Below are positions 20,401-28,460 of a stretch of 47,321 nucleotides of DNA, piece by piece. Origin of the DNA: an alpha proteobacterium SCGC AAA536-K22. Lineage in GTDB: Bacteria; Pseudomonadota; Alphaproteobacteria; Puniceispirillales; Marisalimonadaceae. The position numbers were made by a program, and so were the translations under genes. The stretch spans positions 88,351 to 135,671 of the forward strand of contig ATWQ01000003.1 in assembly GCA_000421325.1 (NCBI GenBank). Direction: 5' to 3'. A model generated the notes under the pieces. The model was given only the letters and a program-made list of their open reading frames with translations, was not told the origin of the DNA and did not search any database. Every line of letters starts with the position of its first letter. Position 1 is the stretch's first letter.

Positions 20401-21765
20401 TTACCAAGCAGTTATAGAACTTTTTAATTTTCTATATCCGTCTATAAAACCAGGTCTATTATGTCCATATATTTCATCAAACGCATTAAGAGCATTATCT
20501 AACCACTTTTTAAGTTCTGTATTATCTGGATTAGCATCTAGATATGCGTCTCTAATTAATACAAAGTGAATTCTTGGATCATAAGGTTTTTTTGTTCCTC
20601 CCACGGTCTCATCTCCATCAAGAAGCCTCAATAACATCGCATCAGCAGATCCTAACGTTTGTTCGTGTATAGGTGAACCTTCCATTCTATACATGACTGA
20701 TGTCATATCTCTACCATTTCCCGTTTTATAACCCATTGAACGCCAAGCTATATCCATTTTTAGATCACTCTTTACATGATCAAGGACTTTTTGTCCAAAT
20801 TCTCTAAGAGGATCTGAAATATCTGCCAATAAGTCAGTTAATCTATCTCCATCTAAATCTGTTGCTAAGACAATACATTCCTGATTATTAATTATATCCC
20901 ATACTAATAAGCCATAATTCGTGTCTGCAATGTGTTGTTCAATTTTACCAGACCAATTTCCCATACCTTCCTTAAAGTCTTTAGGTAGTAGAGAAATTAT
21001 TTTATCAATATTTGTTTTATGTTCTTGATATGCATTTACAGCCCATTTCCTACCAATTTCAAATTTTGTTCCCTCAAGTAGCCAAATAAGAAGGCCTGCG
21101 TTTATTCCGTCTTCCATAGCCTGAGTAGGTTTGAAAGCTACTCTTCCCAATTTTCCAGTGTCGTTAACCATTTTTAGAAAAAGGCGACATGCATAAGCCA
21201 TTTGTATTCCAGGTGTGTTCATTTCTGTATGCACTATACCTGTTTTGTCATTTACACTGAATTTGGATTTATCTTGAGAATAAGGCAGGCAAGGCATACA
21301 TCTTACTACAGTAATAGGTCCATATGGACGAACATTACAATAAACACCTGCCTGTGTTCTTAAAGGAGCATTTCCAGACTTGCCCATAACTACAACTTTA
21401 TTTCCTGATTTATCATTAACATATGCATCACCAGCTGTTGACCACTTAATTGAAGTATTTTTCATGTTTCCAAACCAGCTTAAGGCTTCTAGTTCTGTGT
21501 CATGTCTTATTTGGGACCACATTGGGACAGCATAAAAAGGAAGATTCAAAATATCTGCAGCAGCAATTGTCCCTAATAAAGCATAAGCATCAGTTAATGA
21601 ATGACATATTGGGTTTACGATTCCGTCATGCTTTCCACCTTTCCAAACTGTTGCTTTTGGGTAACCAATAGGTCTTATTTCAGTTTCTTGATATAGATTA
21701 TTTAGGTAAGATTTTAAATCACCACCTTCAGATTCAGTTGTAGCTATTTTCATTAAATCTAGCAT
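20401..21765 (-). CDS. Conserved-looking protein of unknown function (454 aa)
   Basis: I do not recognise this family. The 454-residue protein has no signal peptide and no clear membrane span, so it should be cytoplasmic. Notable parts: NPICHSLTDAYALLGTIAAADI near residue 50-70 (given in part), a tryptophan-rich AVPMWSQIRHDTELEALSWF, VVMGKSGNAPLRTQAGVYCN near 140, a CMPC pair in VVRCMPCLPYS near 160, VLATDLDGDRLTDLLADISD near 305, and a C-terminal arginine/proline-rich tail HNRPGFIDGYRKLK. The start ATG 21765 has an AAGGG site; a second ATG four codons in is possible. It is convergent with the broken aminotransferase (5-base gap). The mix of Cys, His, Trp and charged motifs looks like an enzyme, but no function can be given. 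Confidence 0.8.
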   Translation of the reverse strand: MLDLMKIATTESEGGDLKSYLNNLYQETEIRPIGYPKATVWKGGKHDGIVNPICHSLTDAYALLGTIAAADILNLPFYAVPMWSQIRHDTELEALSWFGNMKNTSIKWSTAGDAYVNDKSGNKVVVMGKSGNAPLRTQAGVYCNVRPYGPITVVRCMPCLPYSQDKSKFSVNDKTGIVHTEMNTPGIQMAYACRLFLKMVNDTGKLGRVAFKPTQAMEDGINAGLLIWLLEGTKFEIGRKWAVNAYQEHKTNIDKIISLLPKDFKEGMGNWSGKIEQHIADTNYGLLVWDIINNQECIVLATDLDGDRLTDLLADISDPLREFGQKVLDHVKSDLKMDIAWRSMGYKTGNGRDMTSVMYRMEGSPIHEQTLGSADAMLLRLLDGDETVGGTKKPYDPRIHFVLIRDAYLDANPDNTELKKWLDNALNAFDEIYGHNRPGFIDGYRKLKSSITAW

Positions 21766-21862
21766 CTTTTTCCCTTATAAAACATTGTTAATGTTGTTTT
21801 TAAATTAATTGTAAAAATTAGTATAAAATTAATAATTATACATACATAAAATATTAAATTAT

Positions 21863-22423
21863 TTAAATGTTTTTCAAAAAACTTTTTAGAGTATTTAAAT
21901 TTTTTATTTCTTGAAAATAATTTAAATTATTTATTCCCATAAATTCTTCATTAATTATATGATTTATTAAATTAATGAGCGGATCCCAGTAACCTTTAAA
22001 ATTAATTATGCCAACATTTTTATTTTTAATTTGATTTAACTGACACCAAGTTAATACCTCAAAACATTCGTCTAATGTTCCAATTCCTCCTGGTAAAACT
22101 AAAAAACCATCAGACTTGTCATACATCATTTTTTTTCGTTGATGCATTGTCTCTGTTCTAACTAGTTCAGTATTAAACTTTTTTGAGTGTCCTGAATGTA
22201 AAAGATCTTTTTGTAATAAAAAACTTGGAATAATACCTGTAGTTGAAGCACCATAATTAATTGCTGATTGAGCAACTGCTCCCATTATACCATTTTCACC
22301 ACCACCAAAAACTATATTAAAGTTATTATTAGCAATTATTTTCCCAATAATTTCTGCTGTTTCTTTATTTTCTATATTTTTACCAGAAACAGATCCGCCA
22401 AAAACACAAATATTTTTTTTCAA
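21863..22423 (-). CDS. LOG-family nucleoside monophosphate phosphoribohydrolase-like protein
   Basis: 186-residue Rossmann-like protein of the LOG (Lonely Guy) family. The defining PGGIGTLDE motif is present in FLVLPGGIGTLDECFEV near residue 110, the N-terminal CVFGGSVSG and FGGGENGIMGAVA nucleotide-binding loops are intact, and the RTETMHQRKKMM segment supplies the conserved arginine. Family members hydrolyse nucleoside 5'-monophosphates to base and ribose 5-phosphate; in plants this activates cytokinins, while the bacterial role is less clear. It is a single gene, separated by about 97 bases from the unknown 454-aa gene and divergent from the LysM gene. Confidence 0.88.
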   Translation of the reverse strand: MKKNICVFGGSVSGKNIENKETAEIIGKIIANNNFNIVFGGGENGIMGAVAQSAINYGASTTGIIPSFLLQKDLLHSGHSKKFNTELVRTETMHQRKKMMYDKSDGFLVLPGGIGTLDECFEVLTWCQLNQIKNKNVGIINFKGYWDPLINLINHIINEEFMGINNLNYFQEIKNLNTLKSFLKNI

Positions 22424-22519
22424 GACAACTCCAAATTTGTTACAAATAATTAAAAATTTATATATTATTGCTAGTAATTAATTTACTGTAACACAGTTAA
22501 TTAACCTAAGGCTTTTTTT

Positions 22520-23548
22520 ATGAAATTTTCAAAAGTAATTTATTTTTTGTTAATAGGAACAATACTAGCAACGATAGCTTTATTAGTGGTTTTTGATCAA
22601 TCAGACACGGAAGATAAAAAAGAAGTAATAGTCCCTTTAGTTAAAGAAGTAGTTGATGCTAAACCAATAGAAGTTAAGCCTACAAGAAAGCAGGCAGCGG
22701 AAACTATCAAGCTTGAAGTTATTAGAGTTAGGCCAGATGGAAGTCTTGTTATTGCTGGCAAAGGTTTACCAAATTCTAAAGTTGAAATAATATCTGGTTC
22801 AAAAGTCATTGCTGTAACTACTAGTGACAAAATTGGTGATTTTGTTGCTGTTCCTGAAAAACAGCTAGAGAGTGGTGAATATTTTTTATCTTTTCGACAA
22901 ACTACTAACGATAAAAAAGTAATAATTGCAAACAAGTCTGTTGCTATCAATGTAACAGGCGCTAAAAATGATATTCCAATAGTCGCAATAATTGATAGTG
23001 AAGGAAAACTCGGAGCTAAGGTAATACAATCTCCAAGTTTAGATGATAATAAGGAAATTAATAAACAAGAAAAAAACATTATTGAGGATCAAAGAGATCC
23101 ATACATAGCAATTTTGGCAATAACTCACGATACTAAGGTAGGACAATTAGTTTTATCAGGCAGAGCCCATAATGGAGTTCAAATTAATGCGGGGTTTACT
23201 GGAAAAGAAACGTCTTCTACTAAGATTATAAATGATGAATGGGCTTTATCTATACCTGGTAAGCTTATAGCTGGTAAGCAGAAAGTTTTTGCTGTTTTAT
23301 TAGGAAAGGATGGTAAAGTTTTAAGTGAAAATTCAATAATTATTAGTGGCAAAATTATTCAAAATGCTAATGGAAAAACTTTTGTGGTAGTACAAAAAGG
23401 GGATGCACTCTGGAATATAGCTTATCAAAGACTAGGAGTAGGAAACCGTTACATTGATATAGTTAAACTTAATAAAAATAAAATTATAAATCCTGATTTA
23501 ATCTATCCTAAGCAATTGTTTATTATTCCTAAACAAGTTATGAATTAA
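22520..23548 (+). CDS. LysM-domain envelope protein with N-terminal membrane anchor
   Basis: 342-residue protein with one N-terminal hydrophobic segment (YFLLIGTILATIALLVVF), a lysine/valine-rich linker, Ig-like or carboxypeptidase-regulatory-like beta segments (VRPDGSLVIAGKGLPNSKVE and a similar LVLSGRAHNGVQI), and a C-terminal LysM module from about residue 290: VVQKGDALWNIAYQRLG to LIYPKQLFIIPKQ. LysM binds peptidoglycan, so the protein is expected to sit in the inner membrane facing the periplasm. It starts at ATG 22520 with an AAGG site and is followed 17 bases later by the phosphatidyltransferase gene. Confidence 0.88.
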   Translation: MKFSKVIYFLLIGTILATIALLVVFDQSDTEDKKEVIVPLVKEVVDAKPIEVKPTRKQAAETIKLEVIRVRPDGSLVIAGKGLPNSKVEIISGSKVIAVTTSDKIGDFVAVPEKQLESGEYFLSFRQTTNDKKVIIANKSVAINVTGAKNDIPIVAIIDSEGKLGAKVIQSPSLDDNKEINKQEKNIIEDQRDPYIAILAITHDTKVGQLVLSGRAHNGVQINAGFTGKETSSTKIINDEWALSIPGKLIAGKQKVFAVLLGKDGKVLSENSIIISGKIIQNANGKTFVVVQKGDALWNIAYQRLGVGNRYIDIVKLNKNKIINPDLIYPKQLFIIPKQVMN

Positions 23549-23565
23549 GCATGACACCCTTTTAA

Positions 23566-24186
23566 ATGTTTGATACTGAGTTAAATAAGTTTTTAAAGCC
23601 AACTTTAAATGAAATAGCAAAATTATTGATAAAATTTGGTTTTAAAGCAAATTTTGTAACTTTCGCTGGATTTTTTTTTGGCCTTTGCTGTTTTTACTTT
23701 ATTGTGAATTCGTTATTTCTATTAGCTATTATTTTCTTATTTTTAAATAGATTGTTTGATGGATTAGACGGAGCAATTGCACGTTTAAATGGTGAAACTG
23801 ATATTGGTGCTTTTTACGACATTATCTTAGATTTCATATTTTATTCGTTATTTCCTATTGCCTTTATTTTTCTAGATTTAAATTATTCTTATTCTATATG
23901 TTTTTTATTATTAAGCTTTGTTGCAACACAAACAACTTTTTTAGCTTCTGCATGGATTATAGAAAAGAATAAAATTTCAATTTCAGATGGGCATAAAAAG
24001 TCTTTTTTTTATTCAGGAGGAATTACAGAAGGTTTTGAGACAATTATTTGCTTCACATCAATGTTATTATTTCATGAATTCATAGATTATATTGCATATA
24101 TTTTTGGTGCATTATGTTGGATTACCTTTTTTTTTAGAATTATTTTTGTAAAAAAGATTCTTAGTTCTAAAAATGATATCATTTAA
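23566..24186 (+). CDS. CDP-alcohol phosphatidyltransferase
   Basis: 206-residue membrane protein with the complete CDP-alcohol phosphatidyltransferase signature D-x2-D-G-x2-A-R-x8-G-x3-D-x3-D, seen in FDGLDGAIARLNGETDIG and the following AFYDIILD. Several hydrophobic spans surround it. It should transfer a phosphatidyl group from CDP-diacylglycerol to an alcohol such as glycerol phosphate, inositol phosphate or serine; the acceptor cannot be told from sequence, and the protein is not an obvious PgsA or PssA. It lies between the LysM gene and msrB on the same strand. Confidence 0.87.
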   Translation: MFDTELNKFLKPTLNEIAKLLIKFGFKANFVTFAGFFFGLCCFYFIVNSLFLLAIIFLFLNRLFDGLDGAIARLNGETDIGAFYDIILDFIFYSLFPIAFIFLDLNYSYSICFLLLSFVATQTTFLASAWIIEKNKISISDGHKKSFFYSGGITEGFETIICFTSMLLFHEFIDYIAYIFGALCWITFFFRIIFVKKILSSKNDII

Positions 24187-24250
24187 GTCTTAATTTTGTT
24201 AAAATGAAATAAATATTAAATTAAATGATTAAATAAACAAGGTCCTAATT

Positions 24251-24631
24251 ATGGTCAATATAAATAAAAATCTAAATGACGAACAATATAGAGTTACACA
24301 AAACCATGGAACAGAACCAGCATTTTCTGGTGCATATTGGGATAAAAAAGATAAAGGGGATTATAAGTGTATATGTTGTGACACAGTCCTTTTTTCAAGT
24401 AAAACGAAATATGATTCTGGTTCAGGTTGGCCTGCTTTTTATAAACCTGTATCAGAGGATGTAATTGGTAAATCCTTGGATAATTCTTTTTTTATGCAAA
24501 GAACAGAAGTTCACTGTTTAAAATGTAATGCACATTTAGGGCATGTTTTTCCAGATGGACCTAAACCGACGGGATTACGCTATTGTATAAACTCTGCATC
24601 TTTACATTTTAAAAAACTAGAACAAGAATAA
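24251..24631 (+). CDS. msrB: Peptide-methionine (R)-S-oxide reductase MsrB
   Basis: 126-residue repair enzyme that reduces methionine-R-sulfoxide in proteins. Both zinc CxxC pairs are present (YKCICCDT and HCLKCNAH), the substrate motif is [11 protein letters not shown], and the catalytic cysteine lies in [13 protein letters not shown]. Length is typical of the stand-alone form. It ends 3 bases before the AroE-like gene, so the two are probably translated from one message that continues into gcrA and pepN. Confidence 0.96.
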   Translation: MVNINKNLNDEQYRVTQNHGTEPAFSGAYWDKKDKGDYKCICCDTVLFSSKTKYDSGSGWPAFYKPVSEDVIGKSLDNSFFMQRTEVHCLKCNAHLGHVFPDGPKPTGLRYCINSASLHFKKLEQE

Positions 24632-24634
24632 TAA

Positions 24635-25429
24635 ATGTTAGGAACAACTAAGATTTATGGATGCCTTGCTGACCCTATTAATCATGTAAAAGCACCTACA
24701 ATATTTACTTCTATATTTAAAAATAAAAATATTGATGCGGTCATGATACCAATTCATTTAAATGATGATAATTTAGAAAATGTTTTAAGTTCATTAAAAG
24801 CTATTAAGAATTTTAAAGGGATGACTGTAACAATTCCTCACAAAACTAATATTACAAAATTATGTGATTATTTAGAGTCAGATGCAAAATTCACAGGCGC
24901 TGTAAATTGGATTAAATTTGATAATGATAGAAACTTAATTGGTGACAACTTTGATGGTCAAGGGTTTGTTAATGGTTTTATTAAACAAAATTATTCTCTA
25001 AAAAATAAAAACGTTTGTCTTTTTGGAGCTGGTGGTGCGGCTGTTTCAATTGGGGCTTCATTAGTTAATGAGCATATAAAATCTTTAAAGTTGATTAATA
25101 GAGATATAAATAAAGCTATTCATTTGAAGAACAAAATACATTCAAAATCTAACCTCTTAAAAGTAGAAGTTTTCCCAGAAAGTGATTATACATTAATTGA
25201 CAGTGACATTATAATAAATGCAACAAGTTTAGGCCTTAAGCAAACAGATAAATTGCCTTTTAATGTTAATAATAGTTCCCCGAATTCTGTAATCGCTGAT
25301 ATTATTATGCAACCTGAAGAGACTGAATTATTAAAGCATGCTAAATCTTTAGGTCGCTCTATCCATTACGGTAAATATATGATAGAAAGTCAGACCGATT
25401 TAGTAGGTCGTTTTTTAAAGCTATGGTAA
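24635..25429 (+). CDS. Shikimate dehydrogenase-like oxidoreductase (AroE family, altered substrate site)
   Basis: 264-residue AroE-fold NAD(P)-dependent enzyme. The catalytic lysine (MTVTIPHK) and the active-site asparagine (GAVNW) and aspartate (GDNFDGQG) are kept, as are the nucleotide loop FGAGGAAVS, the NR pair in KLINRD and the late glutamine in MIESQTDLVG. However, the N-terminal motif that holds the shikimate carboxylate with two serines (SKS in E. coli AroE) reads HVKAP here, so both serines are lost. The enzyme may therefore act on a different hydroxy acid such as quinate or an unknown compound, or be a diverged AroE. Its neighbours (msrB, gcrA) give no pathway hint. Confidence 0.82.
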   Translation: MLGTTKIYGCLADPINHVKAPTIFTSIFKNKNIDAVMIPIHLNDDNLENVLSSLKAIKNFKGMTVTIPHKTNITKLCDYLESDAKFTGAVNWIKFDNDRNLIGDNFDGQGFVNGFIKQNYSLKNKNVCLFGAGGAAVSIGASLVNEHIKSLKLINRDINKAIHLKNKIHSKSNLLKVEVFPESDYTLIDSDIIINATSLGLKQTDKLPFNVNNSSPNSVIADIIMQPEETELLKHAKSLGRSIHYGKYMIESQTDLVGRFLKLW

Positions 25430-25444
25430 ATTATAGGATAATTC

Positions 25445-25843
25445 ATGGAAAATAATTCAGTTTGGGACGAAAAACAATTAGGAAAATTAAAAAAGTTATG
25501 GGATGAAGGCTTACCTATAACTAAAATAGGACTTGAATTAGGTGTTTCAAGAAATGCTATTGCAGGAAAGGCACATAGGCTAGGTTTACCAAAAAGAAAT
25601 TCACCAATTTCAAAATCTGGGGATCCAAGAAAGAATCAAGATGTCTCTAATCTTGAAACAAGTAAAGAACTTCCTCTCAAAATTTTACTTAGAGAAGTTG
25701 AGTGGTCTCGAAACAGATGCTGTTGGCCAATTGGAGATCCTAAACTGCCTGGTTTTTCTTTTTGTGGTACTTCAATAATGCCAGGAAGACCTTATTGCGA
25801 AGAACATTCAAACTTGGCTTACACTACTACAAGAGAAAGTTAA
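25445..25843 (+). CDS. gcrA: Cell-cycle regulator GcrA
   Basis: 132-residue GcrA protein, an alphaproteobacterial transcription factor that binds sigma-70 RNA polymerase and CcrM-methylated GANTC promoters to drive cell-cycle genes. The N-terminal helix-turn-helix region reads WDEKQLGKLKKLWDEGLP and GLELGVSRNAIAGKAHRLGL; the C-terminal part has the conserved RCCWPIGDP, FCGTSIMPGRPYCEEH segments. Length is somewhat short of the 170-residue Caulobacter protein because the linker is reduced. Its presence is a strong lineage marker and predicts a CcrM methyltransferase elsewhere in the genome. Confidence 0.95.
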   Translation: MENNSVWDEKQLGKLKKLWDEGLPITKIGLELGVSRNAIAGKAHRLGLPKRNSPISKSGDPRKNQDVSNLETSKELPLKILLREVEWSRNRCCWPIGDPKLPGFSFCGTSIMPGRPYCEEHSNLAYTTTRES

Positions 25844-25853
25844 TAAATTTATT

Positions 25854-28460
25854 ATGATGCCGCTTATAAAAAAGCGTACAGATTACAAGCCTCTATTATG
25901 GTTGCCTGAAAATACTTTTATAGAAATTTTTATTTTTGATAATTTTACAATTGTAAAATCAGCAATCACATTCAAAAAAAATAAATCTGATCTAATTGAA
26001 AACTCTAGTTTGAAAGAAATGTTAGAATTAAATGGAGTAAATTTAATTACTAACAAGTTTTTATTAATTATTAACGAAACAAAGTCTAAAAGTATTAAAA
26101 TTGATAACTTAAAAAAAATTAATGAAGTTGTTTCAATTTCTATCCCAAGTAAGACTAACTCTTTAAAAATTGTTACTGAAGTTAAAATATTTCCTAAAGA
26201 TAACTCGTCTTTAGAAGGATTATATGAAAGCAATAACATGTTTTGTACTCAGTGTGAACCAGAAGGATTTAGAAAAATAACATGGTTTCCAGACAGACCT
26301 GACTGTTTGAGCGTATTCACTGTTAAAATTGAATCATCAAGCAGGTTTAATACAATAATTTCAAATGGAAATTTGATCGATGAAGGTGCTGTAAAAAACA
26401 ATAATAAAAGACATTTCAAAGTATGGCATGATCCTTTTCCAAAACCCTCATATTTATTTGCCTTAGTTGTTGGTAATTTAGAATTTTATGAGTCTAATTT
26501 TACAACTTTTTCAAATAAAAAAATTATTCTTAAAATTTTTACTGAAATTGGAAATAAACCTCTTACAAAATTTGCAATGCAAAGTCTAAAAAATGCTATG
26601 CGTTGGGATGAGAAAAAATACGGATTAGAATATGATTTGAATACTTTTATGATAGTCGCAGTAAGTCATTTCAATATGGGAGCAATGGAAAATAAAGGTT
26701 TAAATATTTTTAATTCAAAATTTGTCCTTGCCGACAATAAAACTGCTACCGATAGGGATTTTAAAAATATTGAAGCCATCGTTGCACATGAGTATTTTCA
26801 TAACTGGACTGGAAATAGAGTTACTTGTAGAGATTGGTTCCAATTGACTCTTAAAGAAGGATTAACAGTTTTTAGAGACCAAGAGTTTTCTGCTGATATG
26901 AATCATAAAGGAGTTAAAAGAATTGAAGATGTTTCACTATTGAGATCTATACAATTTCCAGAAGATGCTGGGTCAAACAGTCATCCAATAAGGCCAGAAA
27001 AATATATTGAAATTAATAATTTTTATACACCGACTGTTTATGAAAAAGGTGCAGAGATTATTAGGATGATATTTAATTATCTAGGAGAAAAACTCTATAG
27101 AAAAGGAATGGATGTTTACTTCGAAAGTTATGACGGCAAGGCAGTTACTTGCGAAAACTTTATAGAGGCCCTTACTAAAGGTAGTGAATTAGATTTAACA
27201 GTATTTAAAAAATGGTATTCTCAATCAGGAACACCAAATTTAGATATCAAAAGAGAGATAAACGATTCTGGAATTACTCTAAATATTTCTCAACTGATTA
27301 ATAACAAAAAAAGCCGTTTACCAATTCCGATAAGAATATCATTTATAGATGAGAATGGAGTTTTTGTTAAATTTAAACTAAATAATTCAGACTTTAACTA
27401 TGAACATGTGTATTTATTAACTGAAAGTGAAGATAATGTTAAAGTTATAACAAACAACACTAACTTAACCCCATCACTTTTAAGAGGTTTCTCAGCTCCG
27501 GTTAAATTAAAAACTGACTTAAAAATAAATGAATATATTCATATACTTAAATTTGACAATGATTCTTATAATAGATGGGATGCTATTCAAAATTTATATT
27601 TAGATTGTTATTTTAATAAATCTACAATTAAATTTCTTTCTTTATCATTAAGAGCCTTATTATTGGATAAAAAAATTAATTTTTCTTTAATGGCACTTTT
27701 TCTTGAACTTCCTTCAAGAGATTCATATGAAAATTTACTAGATATTGCAGATCCAATTGATGTTTACTTGCAAAAAATAGATCTTATAAAGTCAATCGCT
27801 AAAAACTTACAAGGTACACTAGAAAATTTAGCATCTATTATTTTTGAAAGTAAGATTGATAAGAAAAAATTTGAGGGAGAAAGAGCTTTACTAGAAAAAA
27901 TACTAAATTATTTAGTTTTGATAAATAGTAAAATAGGAATAAAAATCGCAAAAAAAATAGCAAAAAGTGATAATATGACTCTTTCGATTACTGGCTTAAA
28001 GTCCTTATGTTTAAGTAATAACAAAATTGCATTAGAGTACTTAAATGATTTTTATCTGAAATGGAGTGATAATGATTTAGTATTAGAAAAATGGTTTGAA
28101 ATGATGTCGTCTCTTAATTTAGACACAGAGGGAATTAATCATATTAAGGTGTTAATGGAACATAAATTATTTGATATTAAGAACCCGAATAAACTAAGAT
28201 CTGTTTTAGGTACTTTCCAAAAGGAAAATATTTTACTTTTTCACGCTGAAGATTCCTCCGGCTATAACTTTATATCTGAAAAAATAAGTATTATTGACAA
28301 AATAAATCCTCAAGTAGCAGCTAGATTAATATTACCACTTACAAGGTTTAAAAAATATAATGAGGATAGAAAAAATAAAATAAGGAAGGTTCTGAAGAAT
28401 ATTTTTAATCAAAAGCCTTCAATTGATTTGTCTGAGATTATTGAAAAAGCCTTAAACTGA
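25854..28460 (+). CDS. pepN: Aminopeptidase N (M1 metallopeptidase)
   Basis: 868-residue zinc aminopeptidase, close to the 870 residues of E. coli PepN. It has the exopeptidase motif MGAMENKGLNIFN near residue 275, the zinc site VAHEYFHNWTGNR near 310, and the second zinc-ligand glutamate in LTLKEGLTVFRDQEFS. The long helical C-terminal domain is complete. It removes N-terminal residues from peptides, probably finishing degradation begun by Lon and Clp. Start is ATG 25854 (a second ATG follows at once). Its last 9 bases overlap the end of the convergent helicase gene. Confidence 0.96.
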   Translation: MMPLIKKRTDYKPLLWLPENTFIEIFIFDNFTIVKSAITFKKNKSDLIENSSLKEMLELNGVNLITNKFLLIINETKSKSIKIDNLKKINEVVSISIPSKTNSLKIVTEVKIFPKDNSSLEGLYESNNMFCTQCEPEGFRKITWFPDRPDCLSVFTVKIESSSRFNTIISNGNLIDEGAVKNNNKRHFKVWHDPFPKPSYLFALVVGNLEFYESNFTTFSNKKIILKIFTEIGNKPLTKFAMQSLKNAMRWDEKKYGLEYDLNTFMIVAVSHFNMGAMENKGLNIFNSKFVLADNKTATDRDFKNIEAIVAHEYFHNWTGNRVTCRDWFQLTLKEGLTVFRDQEFSADMNHKGVKRIEDVSLLRSIQFPEDAGSNSHPIRPEKYIEINNFYTPTVYEKGAEIIRMIFNYLGEKLYRKGMDVYFESYDGKAVTCENFIEALTKGSELDLTVFKKWYSQSGTPNLDIKREINDSGITLNISQLINNKKSRLPIPIRISFIDENGVFVKFKLNNSDFNYEHVYLLTESEDNVKVITNNTNLTPSLLRGFSAPVKLKTDLKINEYIHILKFDNDSYNRWDAIQNLYLDCYFNKSTIKFLSLSLRALLLDKKINFSLMALFLELPSRDSYENLLDIADPIDVYLQKIDLIKSIAKNLQGTLENLASIIFESKIDKKKFEGERALLEKILNYLVLINSKIGIKIAKKIAKSDNMTLSITGLKSLCLSNNKIALEYLNDFYLKWSDNDLVLEKWFEMMSSLNLDTEGINHIKVLMEHKLFDIKNPNKLRSVLGTFQKENILLFHAEDSSGYNFISEKISIIDKINPQVAARLILPLTRFKKYNEDRKNKIRKVLKNIFNQKPSIDLSEIIEKALN

